The position numbers were made by a program, and so were the translations under genes. A DNA stretch of 6,414 nucleotides from Armatimonadetes bacterium UBA5419 (GTDB taxonomy: Bacteria; Armatimonadota; UBA10988). The DNA is taken from positions 1 through 6,414 of the forward strand of contig DHNJ01000256.1 in the NCBI GenBank assembly GCA_002409445.1, given 5' to 3'. Below are positions 1-5,505 of the stretch, piece after piece. The notes below the pieces were generated by a model that saw only the letters and a list, made by a program, of their open reading frames with translations, did not search any database and was not told where the DNA came from. Positions within the stretch are counted from its first letter, which is position 1. Each line of letters begins with the position of its first letter.

Positions 1-180
1 ACCGGCACCGGCAAGACCGCCGCGTTCGGCCTGCCGCTGCTGCAGCACCTGGCCACCTCGGCGCAGGAAGTGCGCAGCGGCCCGCGCCGGCCGCGCGCGC
101 CAGCGGATCGAGCCCGACGATCAAGTGCAGGCCCTCGCGCGCGGCGGCGGTGGCCAGGGTCCGCGCCGCCGGCTCGTTGA
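1..180 (+). pseudogene. DEAD-box RNA helicase fragment (RhlE-like), broken at about base 95
   Basis: Frame 1 is open from the window edge to a TGA at 178-180. Its first ~33 codons read as a DEAD-box ATP-dependent RNA helicase. The Walker A/motif I TGTGKT (residues 1-6) is followed by AAFGLPLLQHL and then a GPRRPRA stretch (residues 27-33). In RhlE-type helicases that stretch leads directly into the ALxLxPTRELAAQ block of motif Ia. Here the expected strand and PTREL are missing: residues 34-59 are an Arg/Gly-rich sequence that is merely the antisense of the minus-strand gene. Real helicase sequence therefore ends around bases 92-100. Such enzymes unwind RNA during ribosome assembly and mRNA decay. 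Whether this is a true truncated gene or a mis-joined contig end cannot be decided from the sequence. The family call is firm for the fragment; the RhlE subtype rests on memory of the conserved block. Confidence 0.7.
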
Positions 181-463
181 CCGTCGGGTCGAGGTCGAGG
201 TACAGGGTGTTGAACCCGGCTTGCCGGTAGGCCGGCAGCTGGCCGGGGCTCTGCAGGCCGAAAGCCCAGGTCAGTAGCGTCGGCCGGCCGTCGAGCCAGA
301 AGCGTGCGCCGTCCAGCATCGGCGCCGGCCGGGCCTCGCCCGCGGGCGGGAAGACGAACTCGCCTTGGGGCGCCGCGCCCTGCTCGGCTTGGGCCCAGAG
401 CGCGGCGCTGAGGGCCAGCCCGAAGCTGAGGAGGACGAGGCTGCGGCGAATTGACACGGTCAT
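1..463 (-). CDS. Secreted glycoside-hydrolase-like protein, N-terminal part only
   Basis: The minus-strand ORF starts at ATG 463-461 and stays open to the window edge, but meaningful sequence ends near base 100. It begins with a classic signal peptide: MTVSIRRS, a hydrophobic core LVLLSFGLALSAALWA, and a likely cleavage after AQA (about residue 25). The mature part carries a beta-hairpin-like 'LDGARFWLDGRPTLLTWAFG' segment. It then has two probable first units of a TIM barrel, 'AGFNTLYLDLD' (about residues 87-97) and 'AAREGLHLIVGLDP' (about residues 108-121). This is the usual opening of GH2/GH42-like or related retaining hydrolases that act outside the cytoplasm on polysaccharides. No catalytic Glu is reached, so family and substrate are unknown. 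After the LDPLAR stretch the reading frame runs antisense through helicase DNA and is not trustworthy. The Shine-Dalgarno is weak. The gene diverges from the MFS gene across 48 bp. Confidence 0.6.
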   Translation of the reverse strand, partial: MTVSIRRSLVLLSFGLALSAALWAQAEQGAAPQGEFVFPPAGEARPAPMLDGARFWLDGRPTLLTWAFGLQSPGQLPAYRQAGFNTLYLDLDPTVNEPAARTLATAAAREGLHLIVGLDPLARAAGAGRCALPAPRWPGAAAAAGRTRRSCRCR

Positions 464-511
464 AGGGCTCGGCTACCGTGACGATTCTACCAGAGCGGAG
501 AAGGTGCGGAC
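464..511. promoter_or_regulatory. Divergent spacer with a possible minus-strand -10 box
   Basis: This 48-bp gap separates the divergent hydrolase-like and MFS genes and must hold the start signals of both. On the minus strand, bases 489-484 read TAGAAT, five of six matches to the TATAAT -10 consensus, and lie about 20 bp before the hydrolase ATG. I see no good -35 box 16-18 bp further out. On the plus strand GGAGAAGG (497-504) lies 7 bp before the MFS ATG and is a convincing ribosome binding site. No inverted-repeat operator stands out. The promoter reading is weak, while the ribosome site is strong. Confidence 0.3.
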
Positions 512-1687
512 ATGGCGGAGCAGGGTCGTGAGCGTCACCGGCGGCCGCCGCTAGTCCTGGCCTTCATGATCGCCGCGGCGATCGCCGACGGCACCGGCAT
601 CGCCAACTACCTCACCGTCGTCCTCTGGCTGAAGGACCAGGGCACCGCCCTCGAGGCCCTCGGCGCGCTCGCCGCGCTCTCAACAATGGTCTACACGGCG
701 ACCGTGGGGCCCATCGGCAACCTCGCCGAACAGCTGGGCATCCGCCGGCTGGCCAGCCTCGGCGCGTTCCTCATGGCGGTCTCCAACCTGCTGATGTTCT
801 TCGGCAGCAGCCGCGCCCTGCTCATCGCCGGGCTGGCCTTCAAAGGCCTGGGGTCGGCCTTCTTCTGGCCCTCGCTGACCAGCTGGCTGGGCCGCGGCGC
901 GCCGCCGCATGTGCTGCCGCGGCGGGTCGCCGCGTACAACCTGGGTTGGTGCGGCGGACAGCTGTTCGGCCTGGCCAGCGCCGGCTGGCTCTTCGACACC
1001 ATCGGCGGTCTGCCCTCGTTCGCCGTCTACGGCATCTTTTCGCTCGTGCTCGCTGGCGGAGTCTGGCTGCTCCCGCTACCCGCGGCGGTCTCCGCCTCCT
1101 CCGGCGAACAAAACCTCAAGCCAAGCACCCGCAACGAGCGCCTGGCCGCCTGGATCGCCAACTACGCCGCCTACTCCGCACTATTCTTGGTGCGGCCGCT
1201 GTTCGCCCCGCAAACCATGGAGCAGCTCGGGCTCAGCGCGACCCTGGCCGGCTGGGCCAACGCCGCGGTGGCCATGGTCCAGGTTAGCGTCTTCGCCTGG
1301 CTCGGTCTGCGCCGGCCGCACCTAGCACGCGGCCGAATGCTCGTGCCGGCGCTGTTGGTCGGGCTGGTTGCGCTGCTGGTCGCCGGGCTGGTTGGCGGGT
1401 GGTGGCTGTTCCTGCTGCTGCCGGCGGTCGGCTTCATGGCCGGCGCGACCAACTCGACCAGCCTCTACCACAGCGTCAGCGGCCAGAAGAACGCCGCGCG
1501 CGGCAGCGGGCTGCACGAGACGGTGCTCGGCTCGGCGATGATCGTCGCGCCGATTCTGGGCGGTTGGCTGGCCCAGCACATCAGCTACGACATCGCCTGG
1601 TTGTATGGGGCGCTGGTGGCTATGGGCGCACTGCTGGCTGTGCTAGGCTTGCGCCGAGCCGCGCGTGGGCGGCCAGCAAAGGTGTAG
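512..1687 (+). CDS. Major facilitator superfamily (MFS) transporter
   Basis: This is a 391-residue inner-membrane protein with about twelve hydrophobic segments, roughly at residues 13-35, 46-66, 79-98, 101-125, 139-162, 165-190, 212-231, 240-266, 274-297, 298-318, 334-356 and 358-381. The length and the 6+6 layout, with a polar central loop at about 190-211, are typical of MFS. A degenerate motif A (GPIGNLAEQLGIRR, 66-79) follows helix 2. FFWPSLTSWL (117-126) in helix 4 and the GSGLHETVLGSAMIVAPILG stretch (331-350) in helix 11 resemble MFS proteins I recall from environmental bacteria. Substrate is not evident; the adjacent sugar-type SDR and the divergent hydrolase suggest a sugar or sugar acid (inference). 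The start is supported by GGAGAAGG 7 bp upstream. The stop lies 2 bp before the SDR start, and the last codons carry the SDR's ribosome site, so the two genes are almost certainly co-transcribed. Confidence 0.9.
   Translation: MAEQGRERHRRPPLVLAFMIAAAIADGTGIANYLTVVLWLKDQGTALEALGALAALSTMVYTATVGPIGNLAEQLGIRRLASLGAFLMAVSNLLMFFGSSRALLIAGLAFKGLGSAFFWPSLTSWLGRGAPPHVLPRRVAAYNLGWCGGQLFGLASAGWLFDTIGGLPSFAVYGIFSLVLAGGVWLLPLPAAVSASSGEQNLKPSTRNERLAAWIANYAAYSALFLVRPLFAPQTMEQLGLSATLAGWANAAVAMVQVSVFAWLGLRRPHLARGRMLVPALLVGLVALLVAGLVGGWWLFLLLPAVGFMAGATNSTSLYHSVSGQKNAARGSGLHETVLGSAMIVAPILGGWLAQHISYDIAWLYGALVAMGALLAVLGLRRAARGRPAKV
1678..1684 (+). promoter_or_regulatory. Ribosome binding site of the SDR inside the MFS 3' end
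   Basis: AAAGGTG sits in the last codons of the transporter gene, about 5-6 bp before the ATG at 1690. It fixes the SDR start within an open frame that extends nearly 300 bp further upstream, and it implies translational coupling across the 2-bp gap. Confidence 0.6.
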
Positions 1688-1689
1688 TC

Positions 1690-2472
1690 ATGTCGCAGTA
1701 TCTGGAAGATTTGTTTGGTCTCGAGGGTCAGGTCGCCGTGGTCACCGGGGCGACAGGTGTGCTCTGCGGGCACATGGCCCAGGGCCTGGCCGAGGCGGGC
1801 GCGACCGTGGTCGTCGTCGGCCGCGACCCCGTGCGCGGCGCGGCGCGCGTCGCGGCGATCGAGGAGGCCGGCGGCAAGGCGCTGTTCAACGCCGCCGAGG
1901 CGACCTCGCGCGCCGACCTCGAGCGCGTCCTGGCGCAGACCGTCGAGGCCTTCGGCCGCGTGGATATCTTGGTCAACGGCGCCGGCATGAACCGCGCCAC
2001 GCCGTTCCTCGAGATCAGCGTCGAGGAGTGGAACCAGATCCTCGCGGTCAACCTGACCAGCGCGATGGAGGCCTGCCAGGTCTTCGGCCAATACTTCATC
2101 GCCGAGGGCATCCCCGGCTCGATCATCAACCTCGGCTCGATGAGCGGCATCACCGCGCTGAGCCGCGTCTTCACCTACTCGGTGAGCAAGGCCGGCCTGC
2201 ACAACCTGACCCAGAACCTCGCGCGCGAATGGGCGCCGCACGGCATCCGGGTCAACGCGCTGGCGCCGGGCTTCTTCCCCGCCGAGCAGAACCGCGCCAT
2301 CCTCACCGAGGACCGCGTCCGCAGCATCTTCGCGCATACGCCGATGGGCCGCTTCGGCGAGGCCGACGAGCTGGTGGGAGCGACTCTCCTGCTCGCCTCG
2401 CGCCGTGCGGGCAGCTTCCTGACCGGTGTCATCCTACCGGTCGATGGTGGCTATGCAGCGATGACCATCTAG
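1690..2472 (+). CDS. SDR-family oxidoreductase, possibly D-mannonate oxidoreductase-like
   Basis: This 260-residue classical short-chain dehydrogenase is of normal family length. The Rossmann cofactor motif is TGATGVLC (19-26), followed by VVVVGRD (40-46), where the Arg after strand 2 hints at NADP(H). The strand-4 motif is NGAG (96-99) rather than the usual NNAG. The catalytic tetrad is visible as N121, S150 (in GSMSG), Y163 and K167 (YSVSK). The APGFFP stretch and the VDGGYAAMTI C-terminus are typical. The GVLC glycine loop and the VDGGxxA end recall the UxuB/YjmF-type D-mannonate oxidoreductases (fructuronate reductases) and gluconate dehydrogenases, so a sugar-acid substrate is plausible but unproven. 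The ATG at 1690 is chosen because AAAGGTG at 1678-1684 precedes it and the protein then begins right before the Rossmann fold; the frame is open further upstream only as MFS antiframe. It probably forms an operon with the MFS gene. Confidence 0.92.
   Translation: MSQYLEDLFGLEGQVAVVTGATGVLCGHMAQGLAEAGATVVVVGRDPVRGAARVAAIEEAGGKALFNAAEATSRADLERVLAQTVEAFGRVDILVNGAGMNRATPFLEISVEEWNQILAVNLTSAMEACQVFGQYFIAEGIPGSIINLGSMSGITALSRVFTYSVSKAGLHNLTQNLAREWAPHGIRVNALAPGFFPAEQNRAILTEDRVRSIFAHTPMGRFGEADELVGATLLLASRRAGSFLTGVILPVDGGYAAMTI
2469..2472. other. CTAG shared by the stop codons of two convergent genes
   Basis: The SDR ends with TAG at 2470-2472 on the plus strand. The GxGYxYP gene ends with TAG at 2471-2469 on the minus strand. 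Together they form the palindrome CTAG, so the two coding regions overlap by 4 bp. No intergenic terminator can fit here, and each transcript must run into the other gene in antisense or end inside it. Confidence 0.9.
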
Positions 2473-4694
2473 GGTGTCGCCTCCGCCGGCGCCAGCGTCA
2501 CGCGCCGGACGACCAGCTCGCCGCCAAAGTTGACGAAGCGCAGGTCCGAGTCGTTGTTCTGCCGGTGATCGAAGACGGCCGCCGGCAGGGCGATCGTCGC
2601 TGTCCGCCACTCGCCGCTGTTGGTCATCGTCGGGCCAGGCACCTCGGCGTAGGCGGCGTCGCGCGCGTCGTAGTGGATCGCCCAGCGGCCGGTCAGGTCG
2701 CGGTACTCGACGGTCAGCGTCAGCGGCCCGGTCGGCCGCGGCCAGCGATCGGTCGTGCGGAAGTAAAGGTACTGCGTCTGGCCCTCGGGCGCCCGCTGGC
2801 GCAGCGCGATCTGCCGGTCGACGCTGACCCGCTCGTACGGCCCGTCGGCCACCGGTCGCACCTCCAGCCCGTTCGACGGCCAGCTGATCTCGGGGAACGG
2901 CCACGGCACGAGGACGTGCTTGGCCTTGTTCTGCTCGTACCGCTTGACCAGCGCCAGCAGCGTGTACGGGTCGACCACGCGGACCCGCGCATCGTGGCGG
3001 GCATTGATCAGCGCCTCGACGAACTCGTTATGCCAGCCCGGGTCCTTGAGGATCGTGCGGTAGACCGCGAAGTCCCAGCCCTCGGGCCGCAAGCTCGGCG
3101 CGATCGCCGCCGCCGCGTCGGCGGGTGGACCGTCGAGGTCGGCGCGCATGCGGACGAACGGCATCTTGCCGAAGACGCCCGAGCGCTCGACCTTCTGCGG
3201 CACGATGCCGTCCGGCGCGAACCGCTCATAGGCGCGGAAGCCGTCGGCATCGAGCCCGCGTGCGTAGCCATCGATGACGAAGCCGACCAGGCTCAGGTCC
3301 CAGCGCGGCAGGTAGCGCTGGTTGTGCGCGACCCAGGCGTCGAGGCCGGAGGGCAGGCCACTGTACGGCCGCGGCTCCTGCAGGTTGCCCGGGTTCAGGT
3401 AGCCCGCGCCGCTGTCACCGGTCGTAAACCAGTCGAGCGGTGAGGCCGACAGCCGCGCGTAGTGCAGGGCCGGGGCCATGCGGTCGGCGAGGTTCGGGTT
3501 GATCGCCCAGCCCAGCGGTACCTTGCCCCGGTCCGGGTGGTCCCAGCGGGCGGGGAACATCTGGTAGAGCCATGCCGCCGAGTCGTAGTCGCCGACATAG
3601 AAACTGACGTAGTTGCCCTCGGCAACGACCCCGTTCTCATCCAGCAGCCCGCGCGCCCGCAGCTGCCGGTCGTCCGGCTTGGGCGGCTGGGGGTAGTGGT
3701 CGAGCAGCGGGAAATGCTGGTAGCAGGAGGCGTTGACCAGCGTGCACGGGCCGAGTGCGTCGGCGTCCATGTACGCGTTATAGGCTGACAGGATCTCCGC
3801 GTAATGCCACTCGGTCGGCACGGGCGGGTGGCCACCACCGGCCGGTCCCCAGTCGGTGTATTTGAAGGCCCACGGCACGAACCCGCCGACATGGATCATC
3901 TGCCCGCCATTCTGTTCGTAGGCGGTGCGCAGGATCTCGTTCATCGTCGCGTGGTCGGCGCCGATGGTCTGCTCGGGGTCGTCGATCGGCGCTTCGTCGT
4001 TCCACGGCAGCAGGTCGAAGAACAGCGCGCCGCGGGCGATGAAGAAGTCGTGGTTTGGCAGCGTCGCGGCCTGGTTGCTCGCGCCCTGCGCCGTCAACCA
4101 GTACTGATCGAGGTAGTAGGCCAGCACCGTCGGGTTGGTCTTGCCCGGCGCCAGGTAGTTGTCGATCAGCCAGCGGTAGGCCTCGGTCTTCGTGCTCGCC
4201 ACCCCGCGCAGGTCACGGCCGACGGGGATCCGCCCGCTAGCGACCAGCCGCGTGTACAAGCTGTCCGGAGCCGGGTTATAGCGGATCGGCAGCAGCCGCT
4301 CGGCCCCGGCGACCGTGCTCGCTAGATTCGAGCTGGCCAGCAGGTCCGGGTCGTAGACCACCGCGCCCGCGTAGTAGTCGGCATAGCGCGCTAGCAGTGC
4401 GTCGAGGTCGCTCTCCTCGACCACCTCGCGGCCCGCCAGCCACTGCTCCGGCGCCCGCAGCTTGTCCCACCAGTAGTCGTCCCAGGCCTGGTAGGCCCGC
4501 AGCCAGAGCTGCGCGGACTCGCGGTTGACCAGGCCCTGCAGCCCGGCGAGCAGGTGGAACTCCTCCCAGAAACGGACCCGGTTGGCCGGGTCGTTCAGGT
4601 CGATGTTGAACAGCTCGGTCGCCTCGTAGCGTACGAGCACCCCGTCGGCCGGCGCGCAGACACTCAGCAGCAGGGGCAGGGCCAGGCTCACCAT
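2469..4694 (-). CDS. Secreted GxGYxYP-family putative glycoside hydrolase
   Basis: This 741-residue protein matches the GxGYxYP family, a putative glycoside hydrolase group whose substrate is, as far as I know, not established. A short hydrophobic leader (MVSLALPLLLSVCAPA, probable cut near residue 16) suggests export; a Cys at 13 is a poor lipobox. The N-terminal domain carries LQGLVNRE (52-59), typical of the family's N-terminal module. The central domain has FYVGDYDSAAWLY (365-377), analogous to the family's Asp-rich segment, and the signature as GAGYLNP (429-435), with Asn replacing the second Tyr. Residues ~606-734 form a beta-sandwich-like C-terminal module that may bind carbohydrate. 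The ATG at 4694 has GGAGG (4705-4701) 6 bp upstream. A TTG 11 codons earlier (4727) is in frame, lacks such a site, but would add an Arg-Arg n-region. The gene lies 45 bp after the carbonic anhydrase, on the same strand. Confidence 0.85.
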   Translation of the reverse strand: MVSLALPLLLSVCAPADGVLVRYEATELFNIDLNDPANRVRFWEEFHLLAGLQGLVNRESAQLWLRAYQAWDDYWWDKLRAPEQWLAGREVVEESDLDALLARYADYYAGAVVYDPDLLASSNLASTVAGAERLLPIRYNPAPDSLYTRLVASGRIPVGRDLRGVASTKTEAYRWLIDNYLAPGKTNPTVLAYYLDQYWLTAQGASNQAATLPNHDFFIARGALFFDLLPWNDEAPIDDPEQTIGADHATMNEILRTAYEQNGGQMIHVGGFVPWAFKYTDWGPAGGGHPPVPTEWHYAEILSAYNAYMDADALGPCTLVNASCYQHFPLLDHYPQPPKPDDRQLRARGLLDENGVVAEGNYVSFYVGDYDSAAWLYQMFPARWDHPDRGKVPLGWAINPNLADRMAPALHYARLSASPLDWFTTGDSGAGYLNPGNLQEPRPYSGLPSGLDAWVAHNQRYLPRWDLSLVGFVIDGYARGLDADGFRAYERFAPDGIVPQKVERSGVFGKMPFVRMRADLDGPPADAAAAIAPSLRPEGWDFAVYRTILKDPGWHNEFVEALINARHDARVRVVDPYTLLALVKRYEQNKAKHVLVPWPFPEISWPSNGLEVRPVADGPYERVSVDRQIALRQRAPEGQTQYLYFRTTDRWPRPTGPLTLTVEYRDLTGRWAIHYDARDAAYAEVPGPTMTNSGEWRTATIALPAAVFDHRQNNDSDLRFVNFGGELVVRRVTLAPAEATP

Positions 4695-4739
4695 ACTCGT
4701 CCTCCGCGGGGCATCCGCACTGCGCAAACTACCCGGCGC
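4695..4739 (-). other. Spacer between the carbonic anhydrase and GxGYxYP genes
   Basis: This 45-bp gap holds the GGAGG ribosome site of the downstream gene. I see no stem-loop with a T-tract and no convincing promoter hexamers, which fits co-transcription of the two minus-strand genes. Confidence 0.45.
4701..4705 (-). promoter_or_regulatory. Shine-Dalgarno deciding the GxGYxYP gene start
   Basis: The minus strand reads GGAGG followed by six bases (ACGAGT) and then ATG at 4694. This perfect site argues for the ATG over the upstream in-frame TTG at 4727, whose upstream region shows no purine-rich block. Confidence 0.7.
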
Positions 4740-5453
4740 TTACCGCACCCATTCAACCAGGCCGGTGTTCACGTCGTACAGCGCGCCGGCCAGGCGCACC
4801 TGGGCGCCGCGGATGCGCTGGCCGATGATGGTGTCGCCCGTCGACAGCTCGCCCATGGTCAGGTGCAGGTGGGCGGCAATCGCGTTGGTCACCTGGTCGC
4901 CCGGCTGGTTCTGGGCCAGGCGCACCGCGGGCATCAGCTTGGCGTAGAGCGGCGCCAGCACGCCCTGATCGGCGGGCGCGGTGTTGGCATTGTCGATCGC
5001 GTCACGCAGGCTGCCGCACCCAGTGTGGCCGAGGACGATGATCAACGGCACATTGAGCTTCTCGACGCCGTAGGCGATGCTCGCCGTGGCGATGGGGTCC
5101 AGCGCATGGCCAACGGTGCGGACGACGAACAGGTCGCCCAGGCCGACATCGAAGACGATCTCGGGCGGGACGCGCGAGTCGGAGCAGGCGAGCACGATCG
5201 CGCGCGGGTCCTGCCCGTGGGCCAGCGCGGCGCGGCGCCGACGCGACTGGTCCGGGTGCTTGGCGTGGCCGGCGGCGAAGCGCTGGTTGCCCTCGTCCAG
5301 GGCGTTCAGCGTGGCCGAGACCGTCGTCGCCGGCCGCGACCCGATCCGCACCAGGCCGATGGCTATCAACAGCATCACCAAGGCCAGACCGACGGCGATT
5401 GCCAGGGTCTGCTTCGAGGGCTGTCGAGAGGTATCGGGGGTCTGCTGTTCCAC
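4740..5453 (-). CDS. Membrane-anchored beta-class carbonic anhydrase
   Basis: This 237-residue protein catalyses reversible hydration of CO2 to bicarbonate with a zinc ion. The beta-class signature is complete: CSDSRVPPE with zinc ligand C90 and the D92/R94 dyad, then GHTGCG with ligands H143 and C146. The catalytic domain spans about residues 45-237 and ends in the usual GALYDVNTGLVEWV strand. A single strongly hydrophobic segment (about 17-36, TLAIAVGLALVMLLIAIGLV) precedes it with no clear cleavage site, so the enzyme is probably tethered to the membrane. A catalytic domain outside the cytoplasm is likely but not certain, since flanking charges are balanced. The start is GTG at 5453, with AGGAG (5464-5460) 6 bp upstream. 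The gene heads a likely two-gene operon with the GxGYxYP hydrolase and diverges from nfi. Zinc ligands and domain length are intact, so activity is expected. Confidence 0.93.
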   Translation of the reverse strand: MEQQTPDTSRQPSKQTLAIAVGLALVMLLIAIGLVRIGSRPATTVSATLNALDEGNQRFAAGHAKHPDQSRRRRAALAHGQDPRAIVLACSDSRVPPEIVFDVGLGDLFVVRTVGHALDPIATASIAYGVEKLNVPLIIVLGHTGCGSLRDAIDNANTAPADQGVLAPLYAKLMPAVRLAQNQPGDQVTNAIAAHLHLTMGELSTGDTIIGQRIRGAQVRLAGALYDVNTGLVEWVR

Positions 5454-5505
5454 GCTGCGCTCCTGCCTCCGGCACCCGCGGCCGGGGATTGCTCTAGGCT
5501 AAACT
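5454..5505. promoter_or_regulatory. Divergent spacer between the carbonic anhydrase and nfi
   Basis: This 52-bp gap contains the carbonic anhydrase ribosome site on the minus strand (AGGAG, 5464-5460). It also has a short AT-richer island, ATTGCTCTAGGCTAAACT (5488-5505), in otherwise GC-dominated DNA. TAAACT (5500-5505) matches four of six positions of a -10 box on the plus strand. If used, transcription would begin near 5512, and nfi would have to start at the second ATG (5527). No good -35 partner is visible, so the promoter is tentative. Confidence 0.3.

Noticed and set aside
100..180. Continuation of the helicase frame as a novel helicase tail
   Set aside because: Residues 34-59 are simply antisense to the hydrolase codons and lack motif Ia, so they are not a credible protein segment.
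187..203. Short GTCGAG tandem repeat
   Set aside because: It only encodes the Leu-Asp-Leu-Asp stretch of the hydrolase-like protein on the minus strand and is too short to count as a repeat feature.
1399..1689. N-terminal extension of the SDR frame into the MFS gene
   Set aside because: The in-frame extension is antiframe of the transporter. The ATG at 1690 has its own ribosome site and gives a normal-length SDR.
1585..2337. A 250-codon minus-strand open frame opposite the MFS end and the SDR
   Set aside because: It is rich in Asp, Arg, Ala and Gly, mirrors the SDR codons, and carries no motifs; the SDR frame is unequivocal.
2465..2500. Intrinsic terminator between the convergent genes
   Set aside because: The coding regions overlap by 4 bp, and I could see no GC stem followed by a T-run on either strand.
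1665..3443. A 592-codon plus-strand open frame spanning the SDR and the GxGYxYP gene
   Set aside because: Its translation is Arg/Gly/Ala-rich low-complexity sequence. It lies out of frame with the SDR and antisense to the GxGYxYP gene, both of which have clear family motifs. It is a by-product of high GC content.
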